From Phalacrocorax aristotelis (Eukaryota; Chordata; Aves; Suliformes; Phalacrocoracidae): a DNA stretch of 64,000 nt. The stretch is taken from NCBI RefSeq assembly GCF_949628215.1, contig NC_134282.1, positions 10,662,223-10,726,222 on the forward strand, read 5' to 3'. Below, piece after piece: positions 52,701-64,000 of this stretch; positions within the stretch are counted from its first letter, which is position 1, and each line of letters opens with the position of its first letter. The position numbers and the translations under genes were made by a program. The notes under the pieces were generated by a model. It was not told the DNA's origin, did no database searches, and worked only from the letters and a program-made list of their open reading frames with translations.

Positions 52701-53766
52701 CTCAGTATTTAGCACCCAAGAGAAAAGAGCTGATCCCTATCTGGAGGGATTTTTGCTTTGTAGAAAGATGAAAAAGAAGTATAAGTATTAATCAGAAAAT
52801 GTTCATTTAGCTGCTCACAGACAGACAAAAGTAAGCTAGGGCTACATAATGTAGGACATAATTAATTGATTTCCGTAAGTGCTGGAGGATACTCCCCAGC
52901 TCTTGCTGTGGGGAAAAGTGCTTCATTGCAGGAGTTTGTCCCAGCTCTTCCCCTCCTCCCCCCATTCCTTTTTGCTGATGCCAGGTGGGACAGGAAGAGG
53001 GTTTAGTTTTGAAGAATGGAATAGGCGTGTTAGCATGTATGACAGAGAGCCTTGTTTTTAGGTACATCACAGTTGTCAAAAAGAAAGGGACCTCTGCCAT
53101 ACAAGATATAGAGAGAACATAATTTGTGAAAAATCACTTGTTCTGGGAATAACCACCATTTCTTCTCTGACCACAGAGTTACAACTGCATGGTTGGACTG
53201 AAATTCAAAGTGTGTTTCCTCCTTCCAAAGACACCATTTTCTTGCTGGAATTTTGTAGTTGGGTGCCCCTTCCAGAATTAGTCCTTGAAGCTGATGCACC
53301 TCTGCGAGGCATACGGAAGTCCCCATCCACTTAGGCAGTGCTTCATGCTCTGTGGATCTAGCAAACTAACTGCCTGCTGGAAATACAGCAGTAAATGAGT
53401 TTTGTGTCATGGGTCTGCAGAGCTCAGTAAAGTTTAATTTTCCTTGTTGCAAGGTGTAGTGAATAACTCTTACTGGTCTTCAGCTGATTACACCGTGAAG
53501 ATGCTTGCTGGCCTTTTAAGCCTTTTTTACAAACTGGATGGCTCGCAACTTTAGAAATAGAAGCCAGACACACATTCTACATGAAAAAAGATCAGGGGAC
53601 TTGAAGCTTGCAAGCAATTTAGTGCCTGAACAATTACAACTTCTCAACCCATTTTCCCCCCCTTCCTTTGTCATTCATGTTTCTAGTAACCAGGCCCATT
53701 AACCTAACTTTTTTCTATGAAACTTCCTGCTGCTTTATTAGGCCTAGTTTTTATTTCCCTGCACAA

Positions 53767-53794
53767 CCTTTATTTTGACACCTTTATTTTGACA
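53767..53794. repeat. Perfect 14-bp tandem duplication
   Basis: CCTTTATTTTGACA occurs twice head to tail. It is a slippage-type duplication with no known role. Confidence 0.9.
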
Positions 53795-54763
53795 GCTAAA
53801 GCTGTCTTTAATTATGTTCTTGCATATTATTTCCCTGGCTTGTTGACCCTGGCACTACACAGGATGAAAAGTTCACAGTTAATAAATGTCTAGGTGCTTT
53901 ACTTCATCTCCTTTCATGTGTTCTCATACCTTACTTACTGCACTTTTAGTGCTGAGCTTGTTCTGAAGACCGAAATACTATCTTCTCTTTGGAGTTTCTG
54001 TGGTGCCCTTTGGTGAGCTGTGCCAGTCCTATGGATAGCCTTGTAAACTTTCCTGATCTGTTCAGTCCTCTTCCTAGTTATGGGAGATGGCTTGTGAAAC
54101 AATGATTGGATCTGTAGTTTTCCTCCAGCTTTTGAGGTCCCAAATGTCTCTAATAAAATAAAAAAGGAGTTAATAACCTGGCTGATTTGTGGCACAGTCA
54201 GGCAACTGTATTCTTGAAAATTCCAAATTAAGATAGCATTTAATTGTGGGTGACAAAACTGTCGTGTAAATTACAGACACTAAGTAGTGTGTTATTTTTG
54301 AGCTGAGTCTGTCAAAGCCAAGCTCTAACTGGGTGACCTATAGAATGTTTATTAAGTCGGGGGTTCCCAGCAGAAGCTCTTATGTGTAATATTCATTTCA
54401 CATTGAACGTGAAGAAAATTCTATTCCAGGGGTTTTTTTCTCCCTGTGTTCAGCTTTGGTAGAAAAATATGCATTTGTTCATTTTTGAAGAAGTTTCTCT
54501 AAGATACAACTCAGAGTGTAATATTGTGGTGTTTTGTCTGTGTCTAGTATGTTCATACTTTTAGAGTATTGTTTCAGTGTTTCCAGAGAGCATATAGAAG
54601 AGCTGGGGAGGGAACAATAATTATATGAAAATACTAAGTTGTTATTTGTCTCAGGTCACTTATTGACCATCATATCTTAGGGTCTGGAAGGTCTGGAAGA
54701 TCAATGGCTTCACACTTGCCTTCTATCAGGAGTTTGTGGCAGCAGAAAGCTATTAGTTATCAT

Positions 54764-54777
54764 GGGGGGGGGGGGGG
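54764..54777 (+). repeat. Poly-G run (G14)
   Basis: Fourteen consecutive G residues in otherwise AT-rich intronic DNA. Such runs are rare and error-prone in sequencing. A 10-G run occurs at about 46746-46755. Confidence 0.85.
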
Positions 54778-55827
54778 AAGCAATTCTGGTTTCTTTCCTG
54801 TGCTTGTCTGTTTTTGTTTATATGCTTTAGGTCAACAAATTAGTATATAAGATTGTATTATATGATGCAGTCAGTCTAATGAGAATTAGCCTAAGTACTG
54901 ACACTGACCAATGGAAATTACAGCACAATAATGTCCTTGGTAGTGGAAGATACTGTGATATTGGAAAGTAGAAAATAAAGCATGTACAGTTGGTTGAACC
55001 CAGTAGATGAGCGAGATGAGAGCAGATTTTAAAAGTGAAGTGTAGAAAATATTTTTTTCCCCCTCCTTTTTGGTGGTTCAGTTGGCAGTGGCCTACAGGC
55101 TGCCCCTCAAGTTGCTTACATTCTGCCTCTTGTTCAACTGTGTGCTTCCTGGGTGGAAGCAAAGAGCTGCTCTTCTGTTAGGTCTTCATTCCTGCTGCTG
55201 GTTTTATTAATGGAGATAAGGGGCTGATAAGCAGCCAGACATTGAAGTGGCCTCCCACTCCTCTAGGTCTGGCGTGACCCCTGATGCAAAGGCTGGTTGA
55301 TGAGGCATGGCTTCATTATATACAGGAACAGATACAACTACACAAAGCTATGTGTGCCAAGGACAGTAATGTCAGTACCCTCTGACTTCATCAGTGTAGT
55401 CGTGGCTTTAGGGGCACATATCTGATGTACATCTCGGGTCACAATTCAGTTATACCCAGAGAAGAAGGCTCTGTGATTTTGTTTAGGCTGGTAGAAGCTG
55501 AACTGAAAGCAAAAATACAGGATGATTGCTCCTACTTCTCAGTCAGGTAATAATGCAATTAGTTTCATTATTGTAAGTTATGAAAGCGCCAACATACGGT
55601 TAAATTTTACCAGATAAATTTTTAAATAAGGCCACTTTATTCCTCTCCTCTGAATGCAGTATGCCAATAAAACATCACAAATCATTAAGATGACAAGAGC
55701 TCCTTGCAGGTCATATCTTAATTTGCATTCTCATAAAATTTCTTTTGCCTCCTAGTAGTTTATTTTTGGTCAAGGGTTCATTTTCATTTACTATTTGATT
55801 GAATTTGGATATTACAAATTCTTCGGC

Positions 55828-55842
55828 TTTTTTTTTTTTTTT
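55828..55842 (+). repeat. Poly-T run (T15)
   Basis: A 15-T homopolymer about 75 bp upstream of a CR1 fragment in WWTR1 intron 1. Confidence 0.8.
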
Positions 55843-55917
55843 AAAAGGCTATAAAGGATTTTAAAGGTCTGAACTCAATAAAATACAGTCTACCAAAAAT
55901 ATTTACAATGTGAAATT

Positions 55918-56375
55918 GAAAAGGAGGGCAACAAAGGTGGTGAGAGGAGTAGAAGACATGACTTACGAGCTTGAGTGAGTATAAGTACAGCTAAGGTACT
56001 AGGTTTGTGCAGCTTGGAGGAGGCTGAGGGGTGACCTCACTGCTGTATACAGGTTCCTCATGGGGGGAGCACAGAGGGAGATGCTGATCTCCTTTCCCTG
56101 GTGTCTAGTGATAGGATGCAAGGGGATGGCTTAAAGCTGTGTCAGGGGAAGTTCAGATTGGATGCTAGGAAAAAGCTTTTTGCTGAGAGGGTGGTCAAAC
56201 ACTGGAACAAGCTCCCCAGGGAAGTGGTCACGGCCCCAAGCCCATTGTTATTCAAGAAGCATTTGGATGACTCTCAGATATCTGGTTTAACTTTTAGGTT
56301 CCCCTTTGTGGAGTCAGGAGTTGGACTTGATGATCCTCGTGGGTCCCATCCAACTCAGGATATTCTGTATTTTTA
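55918..56375 (+). mobile_element. CR1 LINE 3' fragment, sense
   Basis: Starts at the end of CR1 ORF2 (GGAGGGCAACAAAGGTGGTG) and continues through GCTTGGAGGAGGCTGAGGGG, AGCTGTGTCAGGGGAAGTTC and GTTGGACTTGATGATCCTCG. The terminus reads TCCAACTCAGGATATTCTGT. An apparent 113-codon frame starting at 56101 is CR1 3'UTR sequence, not a gene. It is diverged relative to the 8.8 kb copy, so it is probably an older subfamily. Confidence 0.92.
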
Positions 56376-59300
56376 TGAAATAACTCCACACTTCTTATTA
56401 AATAAGTCCAATAGAAATACAGGGAGACTCTTTTCCAGGTAAGAAGATGGTCTACAGTACTTCATTCCTACTAGATTTTAAAGACCAGATTTTTAGATAC
56501 CAGATCTTAAATGGTTTATTAGGAAATTTTACAGCATTCTGTGACACTGCCTTTTTAATGTTTTGTTTGTGGTTTGTTGTTGTTTTTTTTTTTTCCAATC
56601 AATGTCAGCATTTTTCGTAGCTCTGGTGCAACATTCTAATACTAAAAAAATAGTCATACCTTTTCTGAGAATAGCAAGCCTCCTTCTCTTCCCCCACCCT
56701 GAAATTATATTTGTTAGTCAGGTTTAATGTGTAGGTTAAACATTACCTGACCAGGCACTTTCTTTTGCATTACTAAATAAATAGGCTTAGGGCCTGCATC
56801 TAAACTGCTAATAATGTAGTTAATATATGCTGCTTCAATATCACAGCATTATTCCTTTTAAATACAGCACAGTAGATTCCTTTGAAATGTACACAACTAT
56901 TCATACTTGTACCAATAACCTTCAAAAAAGTGCGCACTTTTACATCTAATTGAAGAGTGCACCTCGCTGTAAATCAGTGAGCTGCACCTATGTTGCTAAA
57001 TGTCCGATATTTTTATACATTGTTCTCAGCTTAAGGGAAGGCTTGCTTGTCCACATTTGTACTGAAATTTTAAAAAGACGGGTTTATTTTCAAATAGACT
57101 ACTTTTGATTGGAATTACTATAGTGTCAGAATTGACAGCAATTCCTATGTTCAACTAAATCTTACCTGAAATTCTGGCCTCATTTTAAAATTCTCAAGTT
57201 ATATACAGAGAGCACCAGTGCAGAACTGTCACCCTTCCTCAGCTGAGGTCAACTGTCAGCTACCAGACACTGTTTCTTTATTCTGGAAAGGTTTTGTTTG
57301 GGTAAAGACTTGGTCTTTTAACCAGATCCTGCTTTTCATCTGTTTTTCATGGCAAACGATTGCATTTCCCAACCATTTGCAAACAGTGACTGTCTGGCAG
57401 GATTTCCTGGATACACAGTAGTTTGAGATTGTAAAAGGCCAACTTTCTGAACTCTAGCGATTAGGATGGTTATTTGTACTGCCTTTTCTTCCATGGGAAC
57501 TAATCAGCTTATCATATGGAAGGTAGAAATAGGGTCCAATGAAAATTCATCTGCTAGCTGATCACCTTTACCACAAATCATAAAGAAAAAAAAAATTAAT
57601 AGGACACCTCCCGACCTTTGTATACTAAAACTTTCTGAAGAGCTGGAACCAATATTTTGGGAGTCAAAGTTTTGTAAGAAACTCCTGAAAAAGTTGAAAA
57701 TAACCTGATTTTGTCTAGTAGAGTGAGGTACTGAGGACCTCACAGCATATAACCCATGAGTTAAGTTTTGTGAAGAGAAGGCAGTGGATAACCAATGCTG
57801 ACTGTGAAAAGAACCATTTCTTTATTAAACTTTTTCTTTTAATATTCTAAGCTGACCGTCAAAATTAAAAGCAAGAGGGTAATAAAAACATGTAAACCCA
57901 CAGACGCTATCAAAAATTGGACCAATTTTAACTTGTTTCCTGTGAGTCAGTTCACTGGAAGAAGTGGTAGGATTTTTCTCCTGTGTATATGCCATGTAAG
58001 AGATTGAACCCTCTGAAATTTTCCCATGTTTTGAGGGAACCCCCTAAATGGGTAATATGGAGTGGTAGAGAAGATGTTGATGTTGATGACAGACAGGTTT
58101 TTGTCACTGTTGTCATAGGATCCATCAGGTGTTTCTTCAGATCCTGAAAGTTAGTGTGTTTTTTGAGTATCAGGGGTCCTAATGGATTTTTTCTTAATCG
58201 TACAAGGAAGAGGAAAGAGTTGCACTCCATTTTCCTTAGCATGCATCAGCTGATTTTGGTTGATTGCTTTCCTTTTCCTCACCTTATGAGGACTTACGAA
58301 GAGGGCAACATTCCGTTCTACCTTCTGTCTTTACAAATTATGTTTATCTTTGTCTTCTGCTTTTATTGTATTCTCAGTAGCGATAAAAATGGTCCAAATA
58401 GAGGAAGTTAAGATGAAGTCCTGATGCATTGAAGTTCACGGGTGACTCAGTATTATCTTAAATGAAGCAGATTTTCTCCCATTGGATTTATTTTATGGAG
58501 GAAATATCAAAGGCATCCTGTTATCCTCTTTCTCTGCCCGTATTGTCCAGAGTAACTTTTTTCCACTGTATGAATAAGATCTAAAAGTTTGGGGTTTATA
58601 GGGTTGGGGAGGGGGGCAAGCTTGTTAGTTGGTTGATTTTTTAATTTTTTTTTTTTAAGTATGTGTGGATCTGCCCTCCCTTTGGCTATGACTGTCTGCA
58701 AGAACGTCATCTGTGTGTAGTTACCACTCACTAGCAGGCTAGTTAGTACAGACCTGGATGTGTGGGAGGGCAGGATTCTCAAACCTTGTGAAAATGGGCA
58801 GTACAAGTAACCACATATTACACATTATAACTAAATATATATGTATACATATCACACAGTATAAAAGAAATTTGGAAGTGTTTATTTAACTTCAGATACA
58901 TAGGTTTGAAAGAATGCTGCTTATTCTACACCATATAACACTGAGAGCAGGTACCTAAAAATAGAGTGTGGTGGTTAGGTAAGTAGCATGAAGCACAGAT
59001 TCTCCCTTAGCCCTCTAAGCAATTCCATACTCCTTGTACAAGCATTGGTCCCAGTGAAATCAATAGATTTGCTTCCACAAGCAGCAGGCAATCTTGTATT
59101 GCAACTGTGAGCTGCCCTTTTTTCAGTGCCTCCATTCATTAAATAAATCTGCAAAATAAGTGTGATCACTGGCAAGTTGATAAAACTTCAGCACTTAGAG
59201 TTAGCATTCACAAAGCTGCTCCTGTCAATTTTTCAATACCAAAATTTTATTTTCTAAAGTACCAAGAGATCTGAGGGGCTTGAAATTTAAAATTATTCTA

Positions 59301-62300
59301 GCTACCTCATAGCACTATTGTGATCGATAAATATATATCCAAAGTAATTTTATTCACCTGAATAGTTACATCTTTGACATAATGAAGTTTATTGCCTAAA
59401 TATTCTTAATTTCTTATGTTGTATCTAAATCACAGGAGAAAATGCTTTTGCCAAAGTAATTTTGGCAAACTAGTTAAAGTCTTATTGACAAGATGTAGAT
59501 CTTGGTCTGAAGAATTAGGGATTTGGGGCTTCGAGGAAAACCAAAAAATATACTTTTAGGATCTAGTTTGGCTCTGCATGTCTGTTGTGCTGTAGCCATT
59601 GGCATTCATATTAAAATACAGAGATTGCTGCTTGTTAAATTCAGGGACCAGAAGCTATTTTGACTTTTTTTGGGAGCTTAATAAATATACTGACCTGAAA
59701 GCCAAGGTTGTGAGAATGATCTCTGAATGAGAGTCACAGTACCAGGAACTGCTTTGCACAAATGTGTATATTTTGAGCCAGAGTTCTCACCTTCTAGTGA
59801 AGGAGAATCATCTGTTTGGGAAATATATTCCTCAGGCCAATTCATGTTATCGTTTGGAAACTCAGACCAAGCAGAACTGGAAAAAGAGAGCTTGTCCTAG
59901 GAGCAACTTAGAACAACTGCTGTGCATTTGTGGAAAGACATTCTAGAGACTCTGGTCACACCATTTTGTTGTCTTTTTAAGAAATGCTGGTCCCTGTATG
60001 GTATCAAAATCTGTGGTTAGACAGGATTGCAGATTTGCCTGCTTTCGGAGTAGAAAATAATTTATTTCTGCAACAAAAATTTACAAAAGTGTGCTTGATC
60101 TGAAGCTCTTAATGGTTATACTTCAAATCACAAAGAGAAAACAGTACATGACAACTAGTTAAAAAGCACAAATAGCAGAGTTTTATTGGTATTATGATGA
60201 TGAGTTCAACCCTATTAATTCTCTAATCCAAAAAGCACTGGTGCTAGGAAAAACCAAAAAATTTTTCGTGGACATGCAAAATGTGCAGTGCTGTGGAAAC
60301 ATTAATGGTGATTTTCTAACAGACTCGGAAAGCAAAACATGAAATAAAAATCTAGACTGCAGAAGAGAATTCTGGGACCAAATTCTGCAGTGTCATACGT
60401 CTCTCTGCCGCTGGCCAGTGCATTGGGATACAACTTTAAAGGATAATTTTCCTATGTTTCATAGGGATTTTATGTCCTGTTTTGTTCTGGGTTGTTTGTC
60501 TGGCCTACTATCTGTTCTTGCCTGGGGAAGAATTTTATTATTTCCCTATAAGAGGGTTCCGCATACTTGAAGGGGGGTTTCTTGTTTGTTTATTTTTACT
60601 GGAATGCAGAATATGTTAAAATAATAACAGCTTGTCTAGAAATGCCAGCTTGATAGTAAAAGCATATTTATTACATTGAGCTGCTTCTCCCTTTCTTGTT
60701 ACAAGACAGCACCATTTTATATTTCATGTATGTAAACCCTGATTGTTCATAAATACGGTCACTTTTGACATGGCTTTTACGTTGGTAAATAGAGGCGTTC
60801 ACAACAAAACCTGATAATAGCCCTCTAGCCCAATTGGAGGACAGTTAATTATTATTCATTCCATAACTTATTTAACAATTTCTGAATCTTCATGAATCTG
60901 AAAATGTCACGTATCTCTCACAAAGGAATATTTTGTCTTCAGATTATTATATTTTTCCCCAAAATAAAATAAACGTGGTTTTAATGGAATCATTAATGTC
61001 TCCTTAAATATGAGTGCTACAGGTACTCATCACGTCAACAAATACATTAATGTCATTATATATTGTATAGTATACGTTAAAAAATTCCATAAGAATGTTC
61101 CGTATAATAGCCTTGTTCAGTACCTTTTTTTTTCTTTCTCTCAAGAATTGGGATTTCATTCAAATTCTAAAGGTTAAGTTGTCAATAGAACTCAAAGAGT
61201 GTTTTGTTTCCATTTGTGTAACTAGTTTAATGTTTTTTAAGTCCTCCACGTATACCAACAATGGAATCAGTCACTTACAGGGAAGCTTAGCAGAACAAAG
61301 TTCTCTTCACAGTAGCAAATAATGCTGCAACTAATTCAGGAAAAGAGCAACTCTTTTCACTGAAGAAGTTATTTTAATTAGTGCTTAGCATAGGATAATA
61401 AATATTCAAATACTCACATAATGTTCCAGCTTCAAGATTAGAAATTAGGAGGGACGTGCAGTAGGAGAACTAAGTCCCTGGTTCAATCAGTTTAATAATT
61501 ACATTGTGTCTCCTTGTAAAAGCTTCATGAAATTTACATGAAACATTATCGGTGTCTGAAAAAGCAAGTGCCATGAATTTTATTAGCTAAACCTGCAGGT
61601 TGAAATACTCTGGGCAGTCACTTGAACCTACTACAGTAATGCATAGTTGAACTATTGACTGTTAGTTATTCAGCTCTGCACTTTCAAAGGAGAAGTGATT
61701 GAGAGATACTGGGGTTTATGTGTGTTTATGTGGTTTTAGTGGTATAATGAAAGATAAAATCTTATTCTTTCCAACTGTTGAAATGAACAGTATAGATGAA
61801 ATCAATAGCATGCAACTTCAAGCTCTTCCACCTTAATTGGTATTTTCTCTTCAGATGTATATACTGTGCGCATGATCTTTTGCAAAATATTATTAACCTT
61901 TTGGCTTTGAATAAGGCAAACTTTTGCTTTCCTGATTAACAGTGAATAATGTCAGCAGATAATTAAAATGCTGAAGCTAGAAAATAATACTTAACAGCTG
62001 TTCTGGCTGCCTACCACCAGTTGTTTCAAGGATATCAATAGGGGCCACCCGGAGTACTTTGCAGCAGCTGTAAACGTGGACCAGCTACACTAGCTTGCTC
62101 TGAAGTGCCAGTGAGTGCTTTGAGAGTGCTCTAAGAATAGGCAAATGTCTTCCGTTTAAGAGAGGGGAGTTGTAAAAGTTCTTCATACTAAAATCCTAGC
62201 AAAGCATGTGTTCATTGATGTCTGGTTTTGGTATAAAATGAAAATATTGCTGTAGATTTCCATTAATCTTTCCTATCCTTCCCTCCCCTGTCAGAAATCA

Positions 62301-62583
62301 GTAGACCACAACTGAATATGAAATAGACTGAAACTAACCCAGCCATCTCACAGTTTAAGCTTTTCTGGCTTCGGGGTACTGCTCAAAGGAGTGGCCTGGC
62401 CCTGCCCTCAGATTCCCAAACTTTTTTCTCTGTTTTGTTTTGACTAGCCGTCATGGGGCTGCAGGGTCAGTCAGATCAATCTGTTAATCTAGCTGAAATA
62501 ATCAACGTTTCTTTCCATAGGTTCAACAGGCTGACCAAGGTGTTCATTCATTTCACCTTGTCCCACCCTGTAGCTATTGGGAC

Positions 62584-63192
62584 TGTGCTGGTTTTGGCTG
62601 GGATAGAGTTCATTTTCTTCATTGCAGCTGGTATGGGGCTCTGTTTTGGATTTGTGCTGGAAACAGTGTTGATAACACCGGGATGTTTTAGTTCCTGCCG
62701 AGCAGGGCTTACACAGAGTCAAGGCCTTTTCTGCCTCTCGCCCCACCCCACCAGTGAGGGGCTGGGGGTGCACAAGAAGCTGGGAGGGGACACAGCCAGG
62801 ACAGCTGACCCCAACTGGCCCAAGGGATGTCCCACACCATATGTCGTCATGCCCAGCATATAGAGCTGGGGGAAGAAGGAGGAAGGGGGGGATATTCGGA
62901 GTGATGGCATTTGTCTTCCCCAAGTCACCGTTACGTGTGATGGAGCCCTGCTCCATCTCCATTTCCTGGAGATGGCTGAATAGCTGCCTGCCTGCCAATG
63001 GGAAGCAGTGAATGGATTTCTTGCTTTGCTTTGCTTGTGTGCACATGGTTTTTGCTTTACCTATTGAACTGTCTTTCTCTCAACCCACGAGGTTTTTCAC
63101 TTCTACCCTTCTGATTCTCTCCCCCATCCCAACGGGGGGGAATGAGTGAGTGTCTCTGTGGGGCTTAGTTGCCAGCTGGGGTTAAACCACTT
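62584..63192 (+). mobile_element. Solo LTR, avian ERVL-type family
   Basis: A roughly 600-bp LTR recognised as a family common in bird genomes. It starts TGTGCTGGTTTTGGCTGGGA and carries the blocks GGTATGGGGCTCTGTTTTGG and GAGGGGCTGGGGGTGCACAA, a TATA-like CATATAGAGCTGGG near 62857-62870, and the end block GCCAGCTGGGGTTAAACCAC. The usual terminal ACGACA-type ending is altered here and I see no clear target duplication, so the right end is approximate. No gag, pol or env sequence flanks it. It lies sense to WWTR1 in intron 1. Open frames of up to 185 codons across it on both strands are not genes. Confidence 0.85.
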
Positions 63193-64000
63193 AAAGCACA
63201 GCAGACTGACACAGAGGAAATGGTGACAATGTGCTGTACCATGCTGGGTAGGGCACCCTTTCAGCAGTGCTGTGGCCATGAAACCACAGAGACACTCTGT
63301 TAGCCAAGTATAAGTGCTACCTGCTTGTGGTTTTTTAATGCAATCTACTGGGATTGAATTGTGACCTTAAACTGCCTCATGTATTGACTGTGATTTAGAA
63401 CAACAGAAAAGTAGAACAGACTTTAAATATGGGTTTTGTTTCATTTGCAACAGCCCAAGTGTCCCATGGTCTGCAACAGAGGCTTGGCAACATTGAGAAG
63501 CATCAATATGTTAGTCAATGTGCTAAACAGCAGGGAATACAACTGTTGGATTTCCCTGCTTCAGAGTATTGTCCCATGAAAGGAGAATCTTACCTGTTTG
63601 TCAAGTTTACCAGCACTCGGTACCATATGCCTGCAGCGCGGCCCCTGACATAGGCCAGTGCCAGACAAATACCCTGCGTCTGTACTTATCCAACCATGCA
63701 TATGCCAGTAGTCTAACTCATCTTGTCTAGGTTCTTGTGTAGTATCATCACTATGTTTTTTTTTTTTACAAGAACTCATTATTTCTCACATATCTTCTTA
63801 GGGAAGATGGGACCCATCTAAAAACAAAAGTACATTCCAATTGTGTGTATGAGAAAGAAGGTAGTAGTGTTCTTCTTTGAGTACCTGGAAGAGAACCAGA
63901 CCTATGAACTTTATGTGATGTTGGAAAATGTCAGGCTAATGGAGAAATACTTGTTCTGCAGATAGCATTCATTTTTAATGTGGTTGTAACAGGTGATAAA

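Noticed and set aside
56101-56442. 113-codon plus-strand frame
   Set aside because: It is CR1 3'-end sequence followed by unique DNA, not a gene.
62453-63046. 136- and 185-codon frames on opposite strands
   Set aside because: Most of both frames overlap the noncoding LTR repeat.

Overview
This window is nuclear DNA of a bird. The repeats are avian: several CR1 LINE copies ending in the ATTCTATG-type 3' tail, and two LTRs. One LTR is of a type I recall from many neoavian genomes, so a neoavian species is likely but not proven. Genes are sparse, intron-rich and start in sharp CpG islands. The gene order matches the segment of human 3q25 holding RNF13, ANKUB1, COMMD2 and WWTR1, read in inverted orientation.

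Layout. 1-7.8 kb: 5' part of RNF13 on the minus strand, with the first coding exon at 1209-1336, a long 5' intron, and a probable noncoding exon 1 in the CpG island at 7.4-8.2 kb. 8.3-11 kb: two CR1 fragments (one still carrying reverse-transcriptase blocks) and a solo LTR with a perfect 6-bp target duplication. 12.7-15 kb: plus-strand fragments resembling ANKUB1, in the expected place, order and strand, but broken by a stop and frame shifts; I read it as a decayed gene. 15.3-18.8 kb: complete five-exon COMMD2 (plus strand) behind its own CpG island. 18.8-30.3 kb: AT-rich intergenic DNA with nothing I can assign. 30.3-31.7 kb: the CpG island of WWTR1 (TAZ) and its first coding exon, which encodes the TEAD-binding segment and two LATS/14-3-3 motifs and splits the WW domain. 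31.4-64 kb: WWTR1 intron 1, with a GC-rich minisatellite, CR1 fragments, a large solo LTR and one speculative exon-like segment; the canonical second coding exon is not in view.

How the genes relate. The three intact genes are separate housekeeping or signalling genes, not a joint system: RNF13 (membrane RING ubiquitin ligase), COMMD2 (COMM-domain/Commander family) and WWTR1 (Hippo-pathway coactivator). I found no operon, CRISPR array, tRNA, rRNA or other undescribed system. The most interesting points are the apparent loss of ANKUB1, a tandem NAGNAG acceptor in COMMD2, and the speculative WWTR1 exon. Homology calls rest on remembered family sequences and could not be tested by search here.
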